A stretch of 47,510 nucleotides of DNA from contig DAIBJA010000015.1 in the NCBI GenBank assembly GCA_027420455.1, forward strand, positions 1 to 47,510, written 5' to 3'. The translations under genes were made by a program, and so were the position numbers. The notes below the pieces were generated by a model that was not told where the DNA came from, ran no database searches, and saw only the letters and a list, made by a program, of their open reading frames with translations. Shown here in pieces: positions 24,739-31,549 of this stretch (the first letter of the stretch is position 1; each line of letters opens with the position of its first letter). The DNA comes from Clostridia bacterium. GTDB lineage: Bacteria; Bacillota; Sulfobacillia; JAJZYS01; JAJYTV01.

Positions 24739-26694
24739 GTGAGTCTCAAGGTCGGGCAGGACGGGTCGCTCAGGCTGCCGGCGCGGGTACTCGAAGCGGT
24801 TGGGCTTCGTCCGGGGGACGAGGTGGAATGGAAGCTCAGGGACGGACGGCTCAGCCTGGGCCGCTCGCAGACTGCGCCTCCGGATCTTTCGGCCCTGCTG
24901 CGGGAGCGCTTCGGCTTCGCCGCCTTCCGCCCCATGCAGCGGCAGGTGATCGAGGCGGTCCTGAGCGGGCAAGACACCCTCGCGGTGATGCCGACCTCCG
25001 CCGGCAAGTCGCTCTGCTACCAGTTGCCGGCTCTCCTGCTGGACGGGCTGACGCTCGTCGTCTCGCCGCTCATCGCCCTGATGCAGGACCAGGTGCGCTC
25101 GCTCGCCGAGAAGGGCATCCGGGCCATCGCGATCACCAGCGCGCTGTCCGAGCAGGAGCTGGCCCGGGCATACCGGCTGCTCGCCCAGGGCAGGGTCAAG
25201 ATCGCCTTCGTGGCGCCCGAGCGCCTGCGCAGCCCCGAATTCCAGCGGGCCACGGCCGGCGTCCGGGTCGCCCTGTTGGCGGTGGACGAGGCGCATTGCA
25301 TCTCGCAATGGGGCCATGACTTCCGCCCGGACTACCGTCTGATCGGCGAGGTCCACGAACGCCTCGGTTCGCCCAGGCTGCTCGCCCTCACCGCCACCGC
25401 GCCCCCCAGGGTGCGCGAGGAGATCGTCGGCACCTTCGGCATCGCCCATGTGCTCGTGGCGCCATGGGACAGGCCGAACCTGCGCTACGGCGTTCTGAAG
25501 GCGGCGGACGACGGCGAGCGGCGCCTCACTGCCGCGCGCTGGCTGAGGCGCCTCGGCACAGGCCCCGCCATCGTCTATACGACGACGCGCGCCCAGGCCG
25601 AGGGCTGGGCCGAGTGGCTCTCGCACGCCCTGCGTGAGGAGGTGGCGGCGTACCACGCCGGCCTTGCGCCGGATCAGCGCGAGGCGGTGCTGCGGCGGTT
25701 CCTCGCCGGGGAGGTGCGTGTCATCGCCGCCACCACCGCCTTCGGCATGGGCGTGGACAAGCCGGACATCCGCATGGTCCTGCACGTCACGGTGCCGGAG
25801 TCGGTCGAGGCGTACGCCCAGGAGAGCGGCCGCGCCGGGCGCGACGGCCGGCCCGCCTGGGCGATGCTCCTGACGGTGCTGGAGGATGATCTCGATCTCC
25901 GTCTCTTTCTGCTCGAGCGCGAGCAGCCGGACGAAGGCTGGTTGCGGCGTCGGCTCGAGGAGCTGCGGGCGACGCCGGTCGGCACGCCGCACCGCTTCGC
26001 GATCAGCGAGGGGGAGCGGGCCCAGGCCACGCTGCTCGTCTCCCAGCTGGTGGAGCGCGGCCTCGCCGCCACGGGACCCCGCGAGCGCCGGCTCGAGGCG
26101 ATCACGCTGAAGAGTCCTTTGAGTCAAGGGGACGCGGACGACATCCTGCAGGACATCGACCGCCGCAGGCAGGCGAAGTTCGACCGCTTCGCCGCGATGC
26201 GCCGCTACCTCGATCTCACGGGCTGTCGCCGCGCCTTCCTGCTCCACTACTTCGGCGCGCCGCCCGCCCGGGCGAAGGCGGACGCGTGCTGCGACCGCTG
26301 CCATCCTGCGGCGTTCGGCGGCCGCCCGGCGACGGCGGTGCTCAAGACACGGCCGGTCGCGAGGACGCCAGGCAGGCCGGCGCCGGCGGCGCATGAAGCC
26401 ATTGGGCATGCCCCTCCACAGGATCGCGCGGGGGATTCCGTTCTCGAGAGCCTGCTCGCCTGGCGTGGCGAGCGGGCCCGAAGTAGCGGCGTCGCGGACG
26501 AGGAGATCCTGACCCGCCGGCATCTTGAGGCCATTGCCGAGGCGCTGCCGACCGACCTTGGGGAGCTGAGGCGCATGAAGGTCATGGGCGAGCCGCGCCT
26601 CGCGGTGTTCGGCAAGGAGATCCTTGCCGTGGTGCGGCGAGAGCAACCCCGGCCAGCCGATGCCCGCCCAGGGCGGAGGCATGGGCCCACGTGA
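24739..26694 (+). CDS. recQ: RecQ-family helicase with AbrB-like N-terminal domain and HRDC
   Basis: A 651-residue superfamily 2 helicase with full RecQ motifs: FGFAAFRPMQRQVIEAVL (motif 0), MPTSAGKSLCYQLPAL (I, about 86), LLAVDEAHCISQWGHDFRPD (II, about 182), LALTATAPP (III), TAFGMGVDKPDIRMVLH (V) and QESGRAGRDG (VI, about 360). A zinc-binding region (CRRAFLLHYFG ... CCDRCHP) and a C-terminal HRDC-like domain (about 567-634) complete it. Unusually, residues 1-44 (GSLRLPARVLEAVGLRPGDE, then VEWKLRDGRLSL) read as an AbrB/SpoVT swapped-hairpin DNA-binding domain. It should unwind DNA 3' to 5'. GTG start with GGGAGGTG upstream. It is the last gene of the set. Confidence 0.88.
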   Translation: MSLKVGQDGSLRLPARVLEAVGLRPGDEVEWKLRDGRLSLGRSQTAPPDLSALLRERFGFAAFRPMQRQVIEAVLSGQDTLAVMPTSAGKSLCYQLPALLLDGLTLVVSPLIALMQDQVRSLAEKGIRAIAITSALSEQELARAYRLLAQGRVKIAFVAPERLRSPEFQRATAGVRVALLAVDEAHCISQWGHDFRPDYRLIGEVHERLGSPRLLALTATAPPRVREEIVGTFGIAHVLVAPWDRPNLRYGVLKAADDGERRLTAARWLRRLGTGPAIVYTTTRAQAEGWAEWLSHALREEVAAYHAGLAPDQREAVLRRFLAGEVRVIAATTAFGMGVDKPDIRMVLHVTVPESVEAYAQESGRAGRDGRPAWAMLLTVLEDDLDLRLFLLEREQPDEGWLRRRLEELRATPVGTPHRFAISEGERAQATLLVSQLVERGLAATGPRERRLEAITLKSPLSQGDADDILQDIDRRRQAKFDRFAAMRRYLDLTGCRRAFLLHYFGAPPARAKADACCDRCHPAAFGGRPATAVLKTRPVARTPGRPAPAAHEAIGHAPPQDRAGDSVLESLLAWRGERARSSGVADEEILTRRHLEAIAEALPTDLGELRRMKVMGEPRLAVFGKEILAVVRREQPRPADARPGRRHGPT

Positions 26695-26821
26695 CGTGGA
26701 GCGTCCCCGTGTGGCGGGGCGGGCGAGCCCGCGGCTGCCCGGAGGCGCGCCGGATACCATTCGGCAGGCGTGGGGCGGGTCCATTCGACAAGGTCCGGAC
26801 AGAGTTGTGGAGGTTTACCGA

Positions 26822-26923
26822 ATGAGTCTTAATCCTAGCGATGTGGAGAGACTGGCCGGACATCTAAGGCTTCGGGTGCAGCCATCACGACGCTCAGGCG
26901 GTAGGAAACGGAGAGCAGGCTAG
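26822..26923 (+). CDS. Small basic protein, 33 residues
   Basis: The ATG follows GGAGG at 9 bases. The product has an acidic/helical first half (SLNPSDVERLAGHLRLRV) and a very basic tail (SRRSGGRKRRAG). No family is recognised. The good ribosome binding site and the separation of helical and basic halves argue for a real gene; the short length argues caution. It lies 127 bases after the RecQ-like gene. Confidence 0.35.
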   Translation: MSLNPSDVERLAGHLRLRVQPSRRSGGRKRRAG

Positions 26924-27459
26924 GTCCTGAGCATACGCCGGGAAGCATCGTCGCTATGATCTGGCCAATCTGCATCCGAACTGTACCGCAGCACATCCGA
27001 TGAGCGCCGCACGGTCGCCTGCGCCCGCGTGTCCAGCCACGACCAGAACGACGATGTGCAGCACGCTTATGGGCCCGCCGATCGCGCCATCGGGCTCGTT
27101 CTGGCCGTCTGACCAGACCATGCTCGAGATCAGCGAGGCTTCGCCTCTGTTCGACCGCCGGGCACGCCGGCCATCTTGAGCGGGTGCAGTTCCCGGCCAT
27201 ACGTGCCAGTCGTGCATCAGGTCGCAATCACCGAGGCAGAGCAGACACCCGCCTATCGTGGCAGGCTGACGGACTGCGATCACGATGTCGGCGCTGCTGT
27301 CCGTACCCGTCCCCGCCTTGCCGTCCTCTGGGCGTGCATGTGTTGGCTGCACACTGGCCTCGGGAGGCAAATCGGAGCGCCTAGCGAAATGACGGAACCG
27401 ACGAGACCTGCAAAGATATGCCGGCCCCGCAGCAGGCGTTCAACCAATGGAGGTCCTCC
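26924..27459. other. Degraded intergenic region
   Basis: More than 500 bases with no intact gene. It contains the EAL-gene remnant described separately. Short open frames on both strands look like chance. The composition is less biased towards GC at third positions than true genes nearby, as expected for decayed sequence. Confidence 0.5.
27065..27180 (+). pseudogene. Remnant of an EAL-domain gene
   Basis: In one plus-strand frame this stretch reads GPPIAPSGSFWPSDQTMLEI followed by SEASPLFD. The intact cyclic-di-GMP gene downstream has GLPIAPAKSPWPARHSVIEI followed by TEASPLFD at the matching place (27730-27810), and about two thirds of the positions agree. This block contains the ExTE metal-binding segment of EAL domains. 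Similarity stops at LFD, and a TGA follows nine codons later. Upstream similarity fades within about 40 bases. It is therefore a fragment left by duplication or partial deletion of a paralogue in the same orientation. Confidence 0.7.
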
Positions 27460-30117
27460 GTGCTCGAAGAACTCATTCCAGAGCTTTGGATCGCATGGCA
27501 GCCGATCTACAATCTGCGCTCCGGCACCATTTGGGGACATGAGGCCCTGATACGGGGACCTGAGCAATCTTTCTTCGCGACCCCGGCGGAGCTCTTTGAG
27601 CTCGCTCGCAACGAGCGCGTTGAGGAGTCGTTCGAAGAAACGTGCCGCCGCATGGCCTTCGTGGCGGCGGGAAACGTCCTCACGCCTCCTGGCATGCTGT
27701 TCGTCAACGCAAACCCGCGCTTTGTCGGCCTGCCGATCGCTCCTGCCAAGTCTCCTTGGCCGGCACGCCACTCCGTCATCGAGATCACGGAGGCGTCGCC
27801 GCTCTTCGACGATCCAGAGGCTTTGCAGACGCAGGTGGCAGCCTGGCGCGCGGAGGGGTATCGCATAGCCTTGGACGACTTCGGTTCCGGCTTTGCCGGC
27901 CAGGCGGCCGTACTCGCGCTCAAGCCCGATGTCGTCAAGGTGGACCAGCGTCTCGTGCACGGCATCGACCATGACCGCTGGCGCCAGACCATCGTCGCGG
28001 CGATGCTGCACATGTGCTCGGACCTTGGCATCGCCACGATCGCCGAAGGCATCGAGGCCGAAGCAGAGCTCGAGGAACTGGTGCGGCTCGGCGTGGTGAT
28101 GGGCCAGGGATTCCTGCTGGGGCGCCCGGAGCCGGAGCCCACGCAGCGGACGCTCTCCTTCGCCAACCTGCCTGCAGTGACAGATGCTCTTTCCGCTGCG
28201 GTGCGGCAGATCGCGGCCTCGGGTACAGGCGAGGGCGTCGCCCACTACTCCGCGGACCGGGGCAGGCGTATCGTGGCCTGGGACGAGGCTGCGGAGGCGA
28301 TCACAGGCCGCAAGGCTGCCGAGGTGATCGGCCTGCCGTGCTGGCTGAGCGGTATGGACCACCGGGACCTCGCCGGCAACAGGCTCTGTTTCGAGGCGTG
28401 CCCACTCGTGCGCTCGATCCAGCAGAACACGCCGCAGGACAACCTCCTGTCGCTCCGGGACGCGGACGGCGAGCGGCGATGGGTCACCATGCACACCGAG
28501 CCGGTGCTGTCCCCCGAGGGCAAGGTGATCGGTGCCGTGGAGAGTTTTAGCCTTGCCCAGCGCCCGGAAGCGCTCGGTCCGCACGAGACCGGTCACGGCA
28601 CGCGACGGGACGCGAGCCACCACCTCTTCTGGCGCAAGGAGGTCGCGCGCTGGCTCGCCACCTGGCAAGGGGACGAGGACTTCGCCCACATGGCGGAGCG
28701 TTTCGTCCACGCCTTGCCGTTCCGGTCTGCCGCTGTCTGGCAGCCGCGCGCGGAAGGCAGCCGCTGCGTCGCCATCGCGGCCAAGGGTCCCGGGGCCTCA
28801 GGCCAGGGCCAGACCGAGGTCTCGCTCCGGCGCGAGGACGGTATCGTGCAAAGGGCCTACCACGAGCGCAGGATCGTCTATCTGCCGGGGAGCCAAGGCG
28901 AGGGGGCGACCGGGCACGGCGTCCGGCTGGCGGCCGCCATCCCCTTGATGCACAAGGGCGTCGTCCAGGGGGTCCTGAGCCTTGGCGACAGCCGTGGCGA
29001 CCGCCTGCCCGTGCCCGCGATCGAGGCGATCGAGGAGATTGCGCCACTCCTCGGTGCCCTGATGGCGAACCAGGATCTTCTCGCCTCGCTGCAGCAGAGC
29101 AGGCAGGTCTTCTCGTGGATGCTGGAGACCGCTCCCATCGCCCTCGACTACCAGCCTTTTTTGGGCAGCGCCGACCCGCAGGCGCCGTCGGTGGCGGCAT
29201 TCCGCGCCTTCCGCCGGCGCTGGCCGGAGATCACGGGCGTTTGCGGCGGCATCCTGGTGATGCGCAGCGAGACGGGCGCTAGCGACTGGACGCTGCACGA
29301 CGTCTGGGGCACCTGTGACGCACGCGAGATTGGCCTGCGCGAGCGCTGGTGGCCCGGAGCCCGCGCGTTCCTCGGGGACATCAGCGTGGAACTCCCACCC
29401 GAAGGACCGCTGCCGCAGGACCATCCCCTGGCCGTTCCAGGGCGCAGCCTTTACCACTTCGGTATTCGCGACGGCCGTACCCCGATCGCTTCGTTGCTGG
29501 TCGACATTGCGCAGGAGGAGTCCGGCAAGGCCGAAACGTTGCCTGCGGTGCTCGAGTTTCTCGGCCTCGCCACCGTGAACCGCTGGCGTCAGCGCCAGCT
29601 CCTGCTCCTCGCCCGCCACGACCCGCTGACGGGAGCGCTGAACCGTCGCGCTCTGGAGGAGCGCCTCGAGGCGCATTTCAGGGCCGGAGGATCAAGTCCG
29701 GCACTCTTCGTGCTCCTCGACCTCGACAACCTGAAGCAGGTGAACGACCGCTTTGGCCATCAGGCGGCTGACGGTCTCCTCAAGAACTTCACGGCCTACG
29801 TGCAGACAGCGCTTCGCCCGACGGACGATGTGGCCCGCATCGGCGGAGACGAATTCGTCTGGCTGATGTACGACGCCGGGCTGGGCGAAGACACGCGCCA
29901 GCGCCTGCAGCAGATCATCGAGCGCAGTCCGCTTGGAGAGTTCGGCAGCGGGGCTACCCTGGGAGTGGTCGAACTGCCGCGCGAGGCGGGGACTTACGCG
30001 GATGCCTACCGCCTGGCGGACAGGCGTCTCTACCAGGGCAAGCACCATGGCAAGGGAGTCATCGTGGACACCGACGCGGGGCAGGACCGGCGCGCGGGCC
30101 CGCGAAACCGTGGCTAG
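27460..30117 (+). CDS. EAL-PAS-GAF-GGDEF cyclic-di-GMP signalling protein
   Basis: 885 residues with both c-di-GMP enzyme domains, in the unusual order EAL first. The EAL domain (about 1-245) keeps the phosphodiesterase residues: HEALIRGP, NANPRF, EITEASP, ALDDFGSGFAG, KVDQ, EGIE and GQGFLLGRP. A PAS-like domain (247-367) contains ITGRKAAEVIGLPCW. A GAF-like region lies at about 397-547. The GGDEF domain (713-877) has DLDNLKQVNDRFGH, RIGGDEFVWL and an inhibitory I-site RPTD five residues before GGDEF. Both activities are therefore possible, with sensor domains choosing the direction. The GTG at 27460 is preferred because GGAGG lies 6 bases upstream. No cognate effector is seen nearby. Confidence 0.9.
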   Translation: MLEELIPELWIAWQPIYNLRSGTIWGHEALIRGPEQSFFATPAELFELARNERVEESFEETCRRMAFVAAGNVLTPPGMLFVNANPRFVGLPIAPAKSPWPARHSVIEITEASPLFDDPEALQTQVAAWRAEGYRIALDDFGSGFAGQAAVLALKPDVVKVDQRLVHGIDHDRWRQTIVAAMLHMCSDLGIATIAEGIEAEAELEELVRLGVVMGQGFLLGRPEPEPTQRTLSFANLPAVTDALSAAVRQIAASGTGEGVAHYSADRGRRIVAWDEAAEAITGRKAAEVIGLPCWLSGMDHRDLAGNRLCFEACPLVRSIQQNTPQDNLLSLRDADGERRWVTMHTEPVLSPEGKVIGAVESFSLAQRPEALGPHETGHGTRRDASHHLFWRKEVARWLATWQGDEDFAHMAERFVHALPFRSAAVWQPRAEGSRCVAIAAKGPGASGQGQTEVSLRREDGIVQRAYHERRIVYLPGSQGEGATGHGVRLAAAIPLMHKGVVQGVLSLGDSRGDRLPVPAIEAIEEIAPLLGALMANQDLLASLQQSRQVFSWMLETAPIALDYQPFLGSADPQAPSVAAFRAFRRRWPEITGVCGGILVMRSETGASDWTLHDVWGTCDAREIGLRERWWPGARAFLGDISVELPPEGPLPQDHPLAVPGRSLYHFGIRDGRTPIASLLVDIAQEESGKAETLPAVLEFLGLATVNRWRQRQLLLLARHDPLTGALNRRALEERLEAHFRAGGSSPALFVLLDLDNLKQVNDRFGHQAADGLLKNFTAYVQTALRPTDDVARIGGDEFVWLMYDAGLGEDTRQRLQQIIERSPLGEFGSGATLGVVELPREAGTYADAYRLADRRLYQGKHHGKGVIVDTDAGQDRRAGPRNRG

Positions 30118-30165
30118 GGCCGGCCGGGTGGTTCCCGACCGTCGGCCAGCGAGGAGTGGTGGAAG

Positions 30166-30429
30166 ATGGATAAGGCGAGCGGGTTCCCATCGTTCCCAAG
30201 AGATCTGTTCCTTGCCCTCAAGGCGGCGGGTCCGCAGGGAGCGAAGCTGCGCTTCGCCCTCTTGGACGGCGGTGTCGTCACCGCCGTGTCCGTCGCTAAG
30301 GAGATGGAGGAGGGCCTCCTGATCGAGACGGACGCGGGCACCACGACCGCCGTGCCGTGGCACGCGATCGTGCGGGTCGAAGTGGAGCGCCCAGGCGCGG
30401 GCAAGTCGGTGGGGTTTCTGAGGGGTTGA
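30166..30429 (+). CDS. Small protein, possible Sm/Hfq-like fold
   Basis: An 87-residue protein starting at ATG after GAGGAG. A short N-terminal helix (PRDLFLALKAAGPQGA) is followed by strands KLRFALLDGGVVTAVSVAKE, GLLIETDAGTTTAV and PWHAIVRVEVERPG. The order helix, five short strands, and the last block (LLIETD..., HAIV) recall Hfq (VLLESD..., HAIS). This is pattern similarity only; the canonical Hfq YKHA residues are PWHA here. It sits 48 bases after the c-di-GMP gene and is probably cotranscribed. An RNA- or ligand-binding Sm-like protein is the best guess. Confidence 0.6.
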   Translation: MDKASGFPSFPRDLFLALKAAGPQGAKLRFALLDGGVVTAVSVAKEMEEGLLIETDAGTTTAVPWHAIVRVEVERPGAGKSVGFLRG

Positions 30430-30456
30430 CCAAAGCTTAGAATTCCATCCGTAAAC

Positions 30457-30495
30457 GACGCATCGGGCGGCGCACTTGGCGCCGCCCGATGCGTC
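30457..30495. terminator. Bidirectional hairpin terminator
   Basis: Seventeen perfectly complementary bases on each side (30457-30473, beginning GACGCATCGGG, and 30479-30495) enclose a 5-base loop. It lies between the convergent small-protein and methyltransferase genes, 28 bases after the first and 12 after the second. No long T-run follows. Confidence 0.75.
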
Positions 30496-30506
30496 TGCAT
30501 GGCGTG

Positions 30507-31373
30507 TCAGTTCTCGCTGCTGCGGTCGCCTTCTGGCGTCCAGCCCACCCAGCGGACGTCCGGCGCGTCCTTGAACCGCACCGCCATCACGTCCATGGCG
30601 GCGGGATTGTTGTCGACGAGCAGGAAGTGACGGCCGAGCTTGAGGCATGCGGCTCCCGTCGTGCCGCTGCCGGCGAAGAAGTCCAGGACCAGGTCGCCGG
30701 GATTCGATGAGGCCAGAACGATGCGCTCAAGGATGGCCAGCGGCTTCTGCGTCGGGTAGCCTGTGCGTTCTTTGCCTCTCGTCGGCACGATCGTGTGCCA
30801 CCAGGTGTCGGTCGGGAGCTTGCCGCGCTTCGCCTTCTCCTCCCCGACCAGCCCCGGGGCCATGTAGGGGATGCGGTCGATCGCGTCGACGTTGAAGACG
30901 TAGTTCGCGGGATCCTTGACGTAGAGCAGGATGTTGTCGTGCTTCGCCGGCCACTTGCGGCGCGTTCTGGCGCCGTAGTCGTAGGCCCAGATGATCTCGT
31001 TGAGGAAGGCGTCACGGCCGAAGATGCCGTCCAGCAGCAGCTTGCAGTAGTGCACTTCGCGGTAGTCGATGTGGAAGTAGAGTGAGCCGTGCGGGGCCAG
31101 CACCCTGTGGGCCTCGCGCAGGCGCGGCTCGAGAAAGCTGAGGTAGTCGTCGAAGACGTCGAGGTAGGCCTGTGAACCGAGCTTCTCCGTGGCGTAACGC
31201 CGGCCTGCAAAGCCGGTGCGGTCGCCCTCATCGGAGCGCACGGTGCGGATCCGGTCGAGGGACTGGAGCCTGCCCGTGTTGAAAGGCGGGTCGATGTAGA
31301 TGAGGTCGACGCTGCCCGAGGGCAGGCCCCTAAGCACTGTCAGGTTGTCCGAAAATCGGATCTCGCCGGGCAT
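30507..31373 (-). CDS. Beta-class DNA methyltransferase (N6-adenine or N4-cytosine)
   Basis: A 288-residue S-adenosylmethionine-dependent enzyme. The catalytic motif IV DLIYIDPPFNTG comes first (residues 23-34), and the AdoMet-binding motif I DLVLDFFAGSGTTGAACL comes near the C-terminus. That order defines the beta class. GYPTQKPLAILERIV precedes motif I as expected. The middle part (about 90-190) would be the target-recognition region. ATG 31373 has GGAGG 6 bases upstream. No restriction endonuclease gene is adjacent, so it looks solitary; it could methylate host DNA for regulation, or serve as the self-marking enzyme for the accessory block 4 kb away. DPPF and the general build favour adenine as target, but the recognition sequence cannot be read from sequence. 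Confidence 0.9.
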   Translation of the reverse strand: MPGEIRFSDNLTVLRGLPSGSVDLIYIDPPFNTGRLQSLDRIRTVRSDEGDRTGFAGRRYATEKLGSQAYLDVFDDYLSFLEPRLREAHRVLAPHGSLYFHIDYREVHYCKLLLDGIFGRDAFLNEIIWAYDYGARTRRKWPAKHDNILLYVKDPANYVFNVDAIDRIPYMAPGLVGEEKAKRGKLPTDTWWHTIVPTRGKERTGYPTQKPLAILERIVLASSNPGDLVLDFFAGSGTTGAACLKLGRHFLLVDNNPAAMDVMAVRFKDAPDVRWVGWTPEGDRSSEN

Positions 31374-31492
31374 GCTTCGCCTCCTGCGGCCGGATGGGGC
31401 ACCTTTCAGTATGCAGGAAGCCACATGGCCGGGGAAGCGGCCGGTGGCGTGAGGGGTTCTTCCCGCGGCCGCTGGCGCTCGGCCACAAGGAA

Positions 31493-31526
31493 GGGGAGGG
31501 AGGCACGCAGTGGTGCCTCCCTCCCC
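31493..31526 (-). terminator. Rho-independent terminator of the SLH/beta-helix gene
   Basis: GGGGAGGGAGGCAC (31493-31506) and GTGCCTCCCTCCCC (31513-31526) form a 14-bp perfect stem with a 6-base loop. Reading the minus strand, it is followed by TTCCTTGT. It lies 24 bases after the stop of the large surface-protein gene. Confidence 0.8.
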
Positions 31527-31549
31527 CCGTTCGCCGACAGCGCGTGCGT

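Noticed and set aside
23617-26784. A minus-strand open frame of over 1,000 residues
   Set aside because: It lies antisense to the BrxL-like and RecQ genes, whose motifs are clear. Its composition (Arg/Gln/His/Gly-rich, no motif) is what a GC-rich gene produces in the opposite frame.
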